45,719 nt of DNA from Gemmatimonadota bacterium (GTDB lineage Bacteria; GCA-2686955): assembly GCA_002686955.1 (NCBI GenBank), contig NYZA01000066.1, forward strand, positions 1 through 45,719, given 5' to 3'. How positions within the stretch are numbered: position 1 is the stretch's first letter; every line of letters begins with the position of its first letter. The position numbers and the translations under genes were made by a program. The notes under the pieces were generated by a model, which was not told the origin of the DNA, did no database searches, and was given only the letters and a program-made list of their open reading frames with translations. Below are positions 1-7,714 of this stretch, in pieces.

Positions 1-1
1 C

Positions 2-445
2 CTGCGCCCCGACTCCCCCTTGATCGACTCCGGCGCCGATCTCGGTGCGTACGGATTCAAAGGCCCCGCCCCCGACATCGGTGCCTACGAGCTTCCTTAC
101 GTCACACCCGCCACCGCCGACATCCACCTCACGATCGATCCCCGCCGCGCCGCCCCCGGCGACACCATTTCCTACATGCTGACCATCGAAGACAGCGCGC
201 TACCCTTCACCGAAGCCGCACCTCGCGGTGACGCCTGGATCGAGCTCACGGGCCAGCGCATCCACTACGTGTTGGCGAGGCGCTCTGCGATCCCCATCGG
301 CCCCGGTGCGAGCCACACGGTCGAAGGCGTGGCCGAGATCCCCGACCCGATCCCGGGTGGCCCCTACCGTGTCAAGGCTCGCTGGGGATCTCTGCTCGAT
401 GAGATCGAGGCGTCGGATGTGGTAGATCTGGAGATTGGGGGATGA
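2..445 (+). CDS. C-terminal part of a secreted beta-helix (choice-of-anchor Q type) protein, cut by window start
   Basis: The reading frame is open from base 2, so the gene begins upstream of the window. The first visible residues (SPLIDSGADLG, then PDIGAYE) match the closing signature of parallel beta-helix proteins of the choice-of-anchor Q type, in which a 'SP.IDAG...DIGAYE' block follows the repeats. About 110 further residues form a beta-rich tail resembling an Ig-like module. The larger beta-helix protein at 30068 has the same plan: helix, then 'AIDAGGAGW...DLGWIEYEY', then an Ig-like tail. It is probably exported and extracellular, with substrate unknown. The family call is fairly safe for the motif region; function is not known. 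Confidence 0.75.
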   Translation: MRPDSPLIDSGADLGAYGFKGPAPDIGAYELPYVTPATADIHLTIDPRRAAPGDTISYMLTIEDSALPFTEAAPRGDAWIELTGQRIHYVLARRSAIPIGPGASHTVEGVAEIPDPIPGGPYRVKARWGSLLDEIEASDVVDLEIGG

Positions 446-494
446 GGGTGGTGGGATGACGACACGTTCTCAAGTCGGAGGAGAGTGAAGATCG

Positions 495-1229
495 ATGATC
501 CACATTGAGCAACTGAGCCGCGTTTTCGGAGACAAACAAGCGGTAGATCGGCTCTCCATCCACGTCGGACCGGGTGAGATCCTCGGCCTTCTCGGCCCGA
601 ACGGCGCGGGCAAGACGACCACTCTCAAGATCTGCGCGGGGATGTTGCATCCATCCAAAGGAACAGTCCGGATCGACGGAATGGACGTGCCTGCTCGCCC
701 CCTCGACGCGCGCCAGGCGATCGGCTACGCGCCGGAGGACGCATCACTGTTCGAGGCCTTGACCGCCGAGGAGTATCTGCGGTTGGTCGCTGATCTTCGA
801 CATCTCGATCCCGAAGAAAGCCTCGTTGCGATAGGGGGTTGGTTGCGGCGTTTTGGTCTGACGGGCGAGGACCGACACGCGCGCCTCTCCACGGCCTCGA
901 AAGGCACCAAGCAGAAGATCGTTCTGATTCAGGCGTTGCTCCACGAGCCGAAAGTGTTGCTGCTCGACGAGCCGCTCAGCGGACTCGATCCGCAGGCCGC
1001 CCGCATACTCAAGGATCTGCTCGTCGAGATCGCCGCCACCGGCACCGCGATCATCTACAGCTCCCACATCCTCGATGTGGTCGAGCGGATCTGTACGCGC
1101 GTGGGGATTCTGCATCATGGACGACTCCTGGCCGACGGCGCGCCGGGCGATCTGGTGGACCGAGGCGAGGATCGGTCGCTGGAACGGCTTTTCTTGCGGC
1201 TTACGGGAGCCCGGAATCAAGAGTCGTAG
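495..1229 (+). CDS. ABC transporter ATP-binding protein (orphan ATPase subunit)
   Basis: A 244-residue ABC ATPase. Walker A is GPNGAGKTT near residue 35. The signature region is an atypical LSTASKGTKQK rather than LSGGQ, as in the CcmA/NatA-type exporter ATPases. Walker B is VLLLDEPLSGLD, followed by an H-loop SSH. It should hydrolyse ATP to drive a membrane partner, most likely an ABC-2 type exporter. No permease gene follows or precedes; the next 500 bp hold only a palindromic repeat and noncoding sequence, so the partner is elsewhere or has been lost. The ATG at 495 sits about 10 bases after a GGAGGAGAG-like ribosome binding site. Family call very secure; substrate unknown. Confidence 0.93.
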   Translation: MIHIEQLSRVFGDKQAVDRLSIHVGPGEILGLLGPNGAGKTTTLKICAGMLHPSKGTVRIDGMDVPARPLDARQAIGYAPEDASLFEALTAEEYLRLVADLRHLDPEESLVAIGGWLRRFGLTGEDRHARLSTASKGTKQKIVLIQALLHEPKVLLLDEPLSGLDPQAARILKDLLVEIAATGTAIIYSSHILDVVERICTRVGILHHGRLLADGAPGDLVDRGEDRSLERLFLRLTGARNQES

Positions 1230-1257
1230 TTGTCGACGACCCCGATGGAGCAAGAGG

Positions 1258-1351
1258 TTAGGGTCGGCGCAAGAATAACTAGCGATTTTGGCGCCCAGAT
1301 GTGGTGCAGATGGGATGCCAAAGTCGCTAGTTATTCCTGCGCGGACCCTTA
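1258..1351. mobile_element. Palindromic MITE-like repeat, copy 1
   Basis: About 94 bp with terminal inverted repeats of roughly 35 bp (1258-1292 against 1317-1351) with few mismatches. The outer end reads TTAGGGTCGGCGCAAGAATA, and the complement of the other end reads TAAGGGTCCGCGCAGGAATA. The centre carries GGCGCCCAGATGTG and GTGCAGATGGGATGC. These blocks recur in the same order near the ends of the 186-bp copy at 26215-26400, so copy 1 looks like an internally deleted relative. No coding capacity. No convincing target-site duplication is visible. Confidence 0.8.
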
Positions 1352-1752
1352 GGTCTTGGGAATCGATCCCCTCGAGTCCACCGCGCGGCCGGCGCCATCG
1401 AAGAGGATGGGGAGCTCTGGAATCGGATTCGACTGACCGATCTGTAGAGTCCAAGCAAGGAGAGGCCGCTCGGGGTTTCGCGCGAGGTGGCGCAACGAGG
1501 TGATGCGCCTGCCCGCGCGCACGCGTTCAAAAGCGACGCAACATAGCCCCATTCCCGGTTCGCGGCGATCGCGCATGCGTCGCTCCCAAGACCGAAGAAT
1601 GGTGAACGCGTAGCGCCCTCCCAATCCTCCTTCCGTCACTTCTCTCCGGGCCCCCGGTTTTCTTGTGGCGAGAACTCGCCCGAGCCCGGCTTACTGGTTC
1701 GAACGTCCCCGATCCCACTTCGCTCTTCGCGAATCGCTACAAGGAAACCACC
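1352..1752. other. Noncoding stretch before the secreted hypothetical gene
   Basis: About 400 bp between the palindromic repeat and the gene at 1753. Open frames on both strands are short, lack plausible ribosome binding sites and have no recognisable protein motif. The last bases (AAGGAAACCACC) provide the ribosome binding site of the next gene. I see no RNA gene or terminator. Confidence 0.5.
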
Positions 1753-2331
1753 ATGCTTCTAACTACGCACTTCACCCACCAGATCGCCTCCCTCTTCACC
1801 GCCGCCGGGCTCGCCCTCGCGATCACCGCCTCCCCCGCATCGGGCCGCTGCTTCAACATGGAATCGCCCCCGCCCGGAGCGACCTACCCGGTCGGGTTCT
1901 CCCTCGCTCTGCCCGACGTCACGATCAGCATCGACGAGTTCCAGTACAGCGGCGGCGGCTGGGCCGGTCCCGCGCACGATGCCAATATCGTTGTCAGCAA
2001 CGAGGCTCTGGGCTCCGCCGTCCAGGAGATCATGGTCGACAACTGCACGATCGTCTTCGAGCCCGACCCGCCGGCGAAGGCCGCCCGTTTCCGCTACGCC
2101 GATCTCGGCGGGAACACCAACTTCGAGATCAACGGCGATTTCAGGAATGTCGCCGACCTCTCGATGCTCGACGGCTTCATCGTCGGTGGCCATCTCGTGA
2201 CTGTCGTCTGGGTCTCTGGTCTCGGCTTCGAGCGCGGGATTCTCACGGTGCATCCGGCCGGTCCTCCGATCGATCTGCTGCGCGTGGGCGGGCAGGAGTT
2301 CTTCCTCGACGATCTCTGCTACCGGCGCTGA
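1753..2331 (+). CDS. Secreted hypothetical protein
   Basis: I do not recognise a family. The 192-residue product starts at the ATG at 1753, chosen because AAGGAA lies about 7 bases upstream and because this start gives a clean signal peptide. That peptide has a short polar start, the hydrophobic core SLFTAAGLALAITA, and a likely cleavage after SPASG. The mature part is rich in Asp, Gly and beta-branched residues and contains four cysteines, two of them near the ends, compatible with a small extracellular beta-sandwich. It is followed by a strong intrinsic terminator, so it is a single-gene unit. Longer starts upstream would bury the signal peptide. Confidence 0.7.
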   Translation: MLLTTHFTHQIASLFTAAGLALAITASPASGRCFNMESPPPGATYPVGFSLALPDVTISIDEFQYSGGGWAGPAHDANIVVSNEALGSAVQEIMVDNCTIVFEPDPPAKAARFRYADLGGNTNFEINGDFRNVADLSMLDGFIVGGHLVTVVWVSGLGFERGILTVHPAGPPIDLLRVGGQEFFLDDLCYRR

Positions 2332-2376
2332 TCCGCCGGAACAGGCCACCCGTTCCGCCCCCCGGCCCTTCGGCGG

Positions 2377-2424
2377 GCCCCGCCTCGCGCCCTTTGCGAA
2401 AGGGCCGCGGGGCGGGGCTTTTTT
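2377..2424 (+). terminator. Rho-independent terminator after the secreted hypothetical
   Basis: GCCCCGCCTCGCG pairs with CGCGGGGCGGGGC, the stem continuing through CCCTTT/AAAGGG around a GCG loop, followed directly by TTTTTT. It lies 45 bp after the stop at 2331 and well upstream of the next ribosome binding site, so it separates the two transcription units. Confidence 0.88.
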
Positions 2425-2502
2425 CTGCGCTCGACACGTCGGGCGTCGCGAAGGCTACTATCTCCGCCATCGAGCTGACGAAAGGGGCGGAGAAAGCGCG
2501 CA

Positions 2503-4578
2503 ATGGCCAAATCGGCACCCATGAAGAAAGAGCTCGGGCTCTTCCCGGTCTACGTGCTCGCCACGGGCGCCACGCTGAGCTCCGGGTTCTTCTTGCTGCC
2601 GGGGCTCGCCTTCGAGGGTGCGGGCCCGGCCATGACGCTGAGCTATCTGATCGCGGCGATCCCGGTCATCCCCGCGGTCTTCAGCAAGCTCGAGCTCTCC
2701 ACCGCAATGCCCCGCTCCGGGGGCATCTACTACTTCCTCGATCGTTCGATGGGACCCCTCTTCGGCACGATCGGTGGGCTCGGCACCTGGCTTTCGCTCG
2801 TGCTGAAGGCGGCCTTCGCGCTGGTCGGGATCGGCGCCTACCTCAGCTTCCTGCTGCCGGAGCTCGGCGTGCAGAACCTCGCCGTCTTCCTCGCCCTTTT
2901 CTTCGGTGTCGTAAATCTCTTCGGGGCCAAGAAGACCGGGCAGATCCAGATGCTCTTGGTGTGCGGCATCTTGCCGATTCTCGCCTGGTTCATGGCCACC
3001 GGTTTCGGCGACATGAAGCTCGGACATTTTCGCGGCTACTTCGACTCGGGGATCGAGTCGATGGTGGCGACCGGTGGGCTCGTTTACGTGAGCTTCATGG
3101 GACTGACCAATGTCGTGAGCATCTCGGAAGAGGTGCGCGATCCGGAGCACACCTTGCCCCGGGCGATGTTCTTGGCTCTCGGCACGGCTCTACTCCTCTA
3201 CGTTCTCGGCACGACCATGATGGTGGGGGTCGTGCCCGCCGAGCTGCTCGCCGGTGATCAACACCCAGTCGCGACCACGGCGGAGCTGATCGCGGGTCAT
3301 AAGGGCGCGGTTTTCATGAGCATCGCGGCCCTCCTCGGCTTCTTCTCGGTCGCCAACTCGGCCATCATGAGCGGGTCCCGTTATCCGCTGGCGATGGCGC
3401 GCGATCGCCTGATCTCTCCGGTCTTCAGCCGGCTCAGCGGGCGATCCGTGCCCGTCGCCGGCGTCATTCTCACGACCGGTCTGGTCCTCTTTTCGGTCAC
3501 TGCCTTTGATCCTACGAAGATCGCGAAGCTCGCGAGCTCTTTCCAGCTGCTCCTCTTCGCCCTCTGCAACTTCGCCGTCATCGTCATGCGCGAGAGTGGG
3601 ATCGGCTCGTACGACCCCGGATACCGGTCCCCCTTCTATCCGTGGATGCAGGTCTACGGAATGCTCGCGCCGGTATGGCTGATCGCCGAGATGGGCATGG
3701 TGCCGCTGCTCTTCACCCTGGGCCTGGTCAGTTTCGGCATCATCTGGTTTTTCGGTTACGCCCGCGCCCGCGTGGTCCGCGAGGGGGCGATCTTTCACGT
3801 TTTCGCGCGTCTCGGGGAACGCCGTTTCTCGGGGCTCGAGCACGAGCTGCGCGGGATTCTGAAAGAGAAGGGGCTCCGGCGGGGCGATCCATTCGAGCGG
3901 GTGGTCACCGAGGGACTCGTCGTCGAGATCGAGCACGCCGCGGAGTTCGAGGACGTGGTGGACAGGGTCGTAGATTGGCTATCGGGGCGGACCGGGGTGT
4001 TGCCGGCCGAGCTTCGGGATCGGTTCATGCAGGGGACGCGTCTCGGCGCCACACCCGTGACGGGCGGGGTCGCTCTGCCGCACCTGCGCATCGAGTCCGA
4101 CATACCGCCCTCGCTGGTTCTCGTGCGTGCCAGCGAGGGCGCCCACATCTTGGTGAAGGACCCGCTTCTCGAAGGGGAAGACGGGGACCAGACCGTGCGC
4201 GCGATGTTCTTCCTGGTGAGCTCACACGTGGAGCCCGCGCTTCATTTGCGAATCCTTGCCGAACTGGCCGGTCGCGTAGACGACGACAACTTCATCGGCG
4301 CCTGGGTTTCGGCGACGGACGAGCAAGAGCTCAAAGAGGTGCTGATTCGCAACGAGCGCTTCCGCCCTCTGGAGCTGCGCGCGGATGCGGCGACAGCCCC
4401 CCTGATCGGACACTCTCTGCAAGAGGTGCCGATGCCCAAGGGCAGCCTCGTCGCTCTGATCCGCCGAAATGGGGCGGTGCTCATTCCACGAGGCGACACA
4501 GTTTTGCGCGAAGGGGATCGTTTGACGATTATCGGTGATCCGGCGGCGATTTTGGAGCTGGAGGAGCGGTACGGGTAG
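2503..4578 (+). CDS. APC-family amino acid/cation permease fused to EIIA-like and RCK_C (TrkA-C) domains
   Basis: A 691-residue membrane protein. Residues 1 to about 430 form an APC-superfamily permease of about 12 membrane segments, with the early GATLSSGFFLLPG glycine-rich motif of the first helix and an amino-acid-permease-like SGGIYYFLDR. A cytoplasmic region of about 445-600 resembles PTS EIIA type 2, including GVALPHLR with the His at about residue 527 that is phosphorylated in true EIIA proteins. The last 75 residues (about 615-691) are a TrkA-C/RCK_C ligand-binding domain ending GDRLTIIGDP. The architecture suggests uptake gated by a nucleotide or metabolite and possibly by phosphorylation. 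The ATG at 2503 follows AAAGGGGCGGAGAAAG. Substrate unknown. Confidence 0.88.
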   Translation: MAKSAPMKKELGLFPVYVLATGATLSSGFFLLPGLAFEGAGPAMTLSYLIAAIPVIPAVFSKLELSTAMPRSGGIYYFLDRSMGPLFGTIGGLGTWLSLVLKAAFALVGIGAYLSFLLPELGVQNLAVFLALFFGVVNLFGAKKTGQIQMLLVCGILPILAWFMATGFGDMKLGHFRGYFDSGIESMVATGGLVYVSFMGLTNVVSISEEVRDPEHTLPRAMFLALGTALLLYVLGTTMMVGVVPAELLAGDQHPVATTAELIAGHKGAVFMSIAALLGFFSVANSAIMSGSRYPLAMARDRLISPVFSRLSGRSVPVAGVILTTGLVLFSVTAFDPTKIAKLASSFQLLLFALCNFAVIVMRESGIGSYDPGYRSPFYPWMQVYGMLAPVWLIAEMGMVPLLFTLGLVSFGIIWFFGYARARVVREGAIFHVFARLGERRFSGLEHELRGILKEKGLRRGDPFERVVTEGLVVEIEHAAEFEDVVDRVVDWLSGRTGVLPAELRDRFMQGTRLGATPVTGGVALPHLRIESDIPPSLVLVRASEGAHILVKDPLLEGEDGDQTVRAMFFLVSSHVEPALHLRILAELAGRVDDDNFIGAWVSATDEQELKEVLIRNERFRPLELRADAATAPLIGHSLQEVPMPKGSLVALIRRNGAVLIPRGDTVLREGDRLTIIGDPAAILELEERYG

Positions 4579-4754
4579 GGCCGGCCGAGGTGTTTCTCGA
4601 CGAGCGGGCTCTCCTTCTCGACGACAACACCGAGATCCAGCCCTGCGATCAGCGTGGTATTCTCTCATGGTCGATCTCCTTGGTATTTATGCTACTGGGC
4701 CCGATCAGGCCTTAATGCAGGCTCTCAGTGGCACTGCGTGGGGAGGTCGGCCTT

Positions 4755-4870
4755 CTCATCCCATCTCGAAGTAGCCCGACTGTTACTCCGGTTCCCGGTC
4801 TCCCCGATTGACCGGATCCGCGGCACATCTCGGCCCAAACCGGGCAGTCATTCCTTCGCCGACCCTCAAC
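4755..4870. repeat. Diverged partial copy of the palindromic MITE-like repeat
   Basis: This stretch aligns almost without gaps to the right two thirds of the copy at 26215-26400 once about 35 bp are skipped. Shared blocks include TCATCCCATCT, TCGAAGTAGCCC (TCGAAATAGCCC in the other copy), a CACCGAT/CCCCGAT block, GCACATCT, and the terminal ATTCCTTCGCCGACCCTCAA against ATTCTTGCGCGAACCCTAA. The left inverted repeat is not recognisable. It is likely an old copy that lost its left end. Confidence 0.6.
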
Positions 4871-4897
4871 GGGATTCTCCCTCAAACTCGAAACCGG

Positions 4898-5095
4898 ATG
4901 CGCTCCACTACCCGCCATCTCGATCGATTCGTCCCCCTGGTGCTCTTCACCATCGCCCTGGTCGCCAGAGCGTCGCTAGTCGATCGCCATCTAGCCCCAT
5001 CCGGCGCTTGGTACTGGTTCAATGGGGGCGGAGTTGCTGCGTCGGAATCGTGCCCGGATCGAGAACGACTGGCGATTTTCCCGTCCCGTAGCTGA
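4898..5095 (+). CDS. Doubtful small ORF with one hydrophobic segment
   Basis: A 65-residue frame starting at ATG 4898 with a hydrophobic stretch (FVPLVLFTIALVA) and then DRHLAPSGAWYWF. The pattern faintly recalls the N-terminus of a membrane glycosyltransferase, but nothing following supports that. There is no good ribosome binding site, and it partly follows the decayed repeat. It could be a broken gene end or chance. Confidence 0.22.
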   Translation: MRSTTRHLDRFVPLVLFTIALVARASLVDRHLAPSGAWYWFNGGGVAASESCPDRERLAIFPSRS

Positions 5096-5164
5096 TCTCC
5101 AGAATCGCCGCGACCCTGTTGTAGACTCCCCGATCGAACCATTTCGAAAGAAAGGAAGCGCGAA

Positions 5165-6010
5165 ATGATCCTCGGAGCCCACGAATCGATCGCCGGCGGT
5201 GTTGCCGAGAGCATAGCGCGGGCCGAAGCCGACGGTTGCGAGGCGCTGCAGATCTTCACCAAGAGCTCGAACCGTTGGGCGGCCAAGCCGATCGAGGCGG
5301 ATGAGGCGGCGGAGTTTCGGGGCGAGGTGGAGCGTGCGGGGCTCTCGGTGATCGCCCACGACGCCTATCTGATCAATCTCGCGGCTCCCGACGACGAGGT
5401 TTGGGAGAAATCGGTGGCGGCCTTCGCGCATGAGATCGAGCGTTGCTCCGTGCTGGGAATTCCGTGGCTGGTCGCCCATCCGGGGGCGCCGAAGGAGGCG
5501 GGGGAAGCGTTTGGAATCGAACGGATCGCGAAGGGGCTGGATGCCGCGTTCGATCTGGTGGCCGCGGATGGGGCTGGCGTGTTGCTCGAGACGACCGCGG
5601 GGCAGGGCAGCAACCTCGGGTGGCGCTTCGAGCATCTGCGAGACATCATCGGCGCGGCGCGCCGCGAGGCGCGACTCGGTGTTTGTCTCGATACTTGCCA
5701 TGTCTTCGCCGCCGGTTACGATTTGACGACTCGCGAGGGATACGACGCACTTTGGGAGGAGTTCGGGCGCGTCGTCGGATTCGATCGGCTCAGGGCATTT
5801 CACCTGAACGATTCGAAGAAGCCGCTGGGCAGCCGGGTTGATCGCCACCACAGAATCGGGGAGGGACATATCGGAGAGGAGCCTTTTCGTTGGCTGGTCA
5901 ATGACGCGCGTTTCGCCGACATCACTGCGGTGCTCGAGACTCCGCCGCTCGACGACGGCACGGCCTCGTTCGCGAGCGGATTGATTAAGCTACGGTCTTT
6001 CGAGGGCTGA
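5165..6010 (+). CDS. nfo: Endonuclease IV (AP endonuclease)
   Basis: A 281-residue TIM-barrel AP endonuclease, close to the family's usual length, that cleaves DNA 5' to abasic sites in base excision repair. The N-terminus GAHESIAGG and the QIFTKSSNRW block are typical. The trinuclear zinc ligands of the family can be traced: HDAY, VAHPG, LLETTAGQG, LDTCHVFAAG, FHLNDS, DRHHRIG and the final LETPP. The ATG at 5165 follows AGGAAG by about 7 bases. It stops 3 bp before murJ, so the two are likely co-transcribed. Confidence 0.96.
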   Translation: MILGAHESIAGGVAESIARAEADGCEALQIFTKSSNRWAAKPIEADEAAEFRGEVERAGLSVIAHDAYLINLAAPDDEVWEKSVAAFAHEIERCSVLGIPWLVAHPGAPKEAGEAFGIERIAKGLDAAFDLVAADGAGVLLETTAGQGSNLGWRFEHLRDIIGAARREARLGVCLDTCHVFAAGYDLTTREGYDALWEEFGRVVGFDRLRAFHLNDSKKPLGSRVDRHHRIGEGHIGEEPFRWLVNDARFADITAVLETPPLDDGTASFASGLIKLRSFEG

Positions 6011-6013
6011 TCC

Positions 6014-7576
6014 GTGGTGCGGGGCGCAAGGCGAATCAACCTCTACTTGGCGAGTTTCGTCGGCGCCGCCGGTACGCTTTTCTCTCGCGTTCTCGGCGCG
6101 GCGCGCGACGTCGTGATCGGCCATCTCTTCGGTGCTGGCGCGGCGGCCGATGCTTTCTGGATGGCGTTCACGGTGCCATCGGTCTTTCGGCGATTCGTCG
6201 CCGACGAAGGACTGACCGGGGCGCTGATCCCCGCCGTGAGCCGGGCGGAAAGGGACGAGGGCGTCGAGAGCGCGCGTCGTCTGGCCGGGGCGACGCTGGT
6301 TGCACTTTTTGTAGCGGGGGTGGTCTTGTGCGGAGCCGGTGCTTTAGCCGCACCCTGGCTCGTGCGACTGTTCGCGCCCGGTTTCGTCGCCGACCCGGAG
6401 AAGCTCGAGCTCACGATCACGCTAACACGATGGCTCTTCCCATTTATTCTTTTTGTGTCGCTGGTATCGTTCTGCGAAGGGCTGCTCAATCGGCGCGGAC
6501 ACTTCTTCGTGCCAAAGATCGCGCCCGGACTGGTGAGCGGATCGATCGCCGCATCGGCGTGGTTTCTCTACGATCGCTTCGAAGAGCCGGTTTTCGCCCT
6601 CGTTCCGGGAGTGCTGATCGGGGGGGCGGCCCATCTGGTTGTTTGCCTGCCGCCCCTTCTCCGCATCTGGGGGCCATTGCGCCTCAATCTGGCCGGTTTG
6701 CGGAGCCAGTGGTTCGCCCAGTTGGCGGGTGAGATGGGAAAAGTCGTCGCGATCGGTGCGTTTGCTCAGGTCAACATCATTGTATTGCGCAGCCTGGCCT
6801 CGTTGCTGCCGCCGGGATCGGTGACGCAGTATTGGTACGCGACACGAATGGTCGATCTGGCTCAAGGAGCGGTTGCGGTTGGTGTCAGCAGCGCCGCGCT
6901 GCCTCTGCTGGCTGAAAATGTCGCAGGCAAAGACTGGATCGCCTTTCGCGCTACGTTTTCGCGCTCGGTTCGCTTGATCGCACTCGTGCTTTTTCCCGTG
7001 GCGGCGCTCTTGGTCGTTTTGGGACTTCCGGCGGTGCGTCTTCTTTTCGAGCACGGCGAATTCACGCCGGCGGACAGTGTGGCGGCGGCGCGCACGCTCA
7101 CTGGCCTGCTGCCCTTCATGCTCGCCGTCGCCGGGATCAACATCGTCAAGAAGGCCTTTTTTGCGTTGGATGACCGTTGGACGCTGATCTGGGTAGGGGG
7201 GCTCGGAGTGTTGCTCACGGCCCTCTTTGGAGGGGGGTTGGCCATAGGCTTCGGGTTGGAGATTCGCGGGCTCGCATTGGGACTCTCGATCTCGAGCCTC
7301 ATGCAGCTAGCGACTTATCTCTTCGTGTTGGAGAGGAGGACGGAGGGGGCGTGCGAACTCGCGGCGCTGGTTTCTCCGCTGACGCGAACCGCCGCCGCGG
7401 CTATGCCAGCGGGTGTAACTGCGTGGGTGCTCTTGACGTGGGTGCCGCTGCCGCCCGGTAGGCTTTTCGATGCGGCCGGGCTCTGTCTGGCCGGTGGAAT
7501 CGGTGTCGCGGTGTTCGCGGGAGTGGCGAGATTGCTTGGCGTGGAGGAAGTGAAGGCTGTTTGGGGGAGGGGGTAG
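6014..7576 (+). CDS. murJ: Lipid II flippase MurJ (MviN family)
   Basis: A 520-residue, roughly 14-helix MOP-superfamily protein, the usual MurJ length. It should move lipid II across the inner membrane for peptidoglycan assembly. The N-terminus (SFVGAAGTLFSRVLGAARDV), followed by AAADAFWMAFTVPSVFRRFVADEG, is the classic MurJ signature. Later blocks such as PAVRLLFEHGEF and AGINIVKKAFFALDD match the family. The start is a GTG at 6014, three bases after the nfo stop, implying translational coupling. The MurJ identity is secure; the GTG start is the only sensible one in this frame. Confidence 0.95.
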   Translation: MVRGARRINLYLASFVGAAGTLFSRVLGAARDVVIGHLFGAGAAADAFWMAFTVPSVFRRFVADEGLTGALIPAVSRAERDEGVESARRLAGATLVALFVAGVVLCGAGALAAPWLVRLFAPGFVADPEKLELTITLTRWLFPFILFVSLVSFCEGLLNRRGHFFVPKIAPGLVSGSIAASAWFLYDRFEEPVFALVPGVLIGGAAHLVVCLPPLLRIWGPLRLNLAGLRSQWFAQLAGEMGKVVAIGAFAQVNIIVLRSLASLLPPGSVTQYWYATRMVDLAQGAVAVGVSSAALPLLAENVAGKDWIAFRATFSRSVRLIALVLFPVAALLVVLGLPAVRLLFEHGEFTPADSVAAARTLTGLLPFMLAVAGINIVKKAFFALDDRWTLIWVGGLGVLLTALFGGGLAIGFGLEIRGLALGLSISSLMQLATYLFVLERRTEGACELAALVSPLTRTAAAAMPAGVTAWVLLTWVPLPPGRLFDAAGLCLAGGIGVAVFAGVARLLGVEEVKAVWGRG

Positions 7577-7579
7577 GCG

Positions 7580-7714
7580 TTACGCGAGGAGGGGATTCAG
7601 GGTCCGCAACTTGGGAAAACGACCGAAGTCCCGATCCGAAGTCCAGAGCTCGCGTACGCCATGCTGCAGGCACAGCGCCGCCACTTTTGCGTCTCGTGGG
7701 CCGGCAAGCGTAGG
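7580..7714 (-). pseudogene. C-terminal remnant of a PIN-domain (VapC-type) toxin
   Basis: Read on the minus strand, the 44 codons directly after the kinase stop encode ...GPRDAKVAALCLQHGVRE, then LWTSDRDFGRFPKLRTLNPL and a stop at 7580-7582. The DA..AALCL.HGV.ELWT.DRDF.RFP.L...NPL pattern is the distinctive C-terminal third of VapC/PIN ribonucleases. It includes the DA and DRDF acidic positions. The N-terminal half, with the first catalytic Asp, is absent. The frame is the same as the kinase gene and separated from it by a single TGA, so the kinase gene appears to have been joined onto a broken toxin gene. Short but very characteristic. Confidence 0.75.

Larger units (their letters stand above)
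4579..5164. other. Intergenic region with a decayed repeat and a doubtful small ORF
   Basis: 587 bp with no convincing full gene. It contains a diverged copy of the palindromic repeat family (4755-4870) and a short plus-strand frame (4898-5095) with one hydrophobic segment; both are listed separately. The last bases (AAAGAAAGGAAGCG) are the ribosome binding site of the endonuclease IV gene. Confidence 0.5.

Noticed and set aside
1660-1720. Possible tRNA, suggested by GGTTCGAAC at about 1693.
   Set aside because: No acceptor stem or anticodon arm could be built around it.
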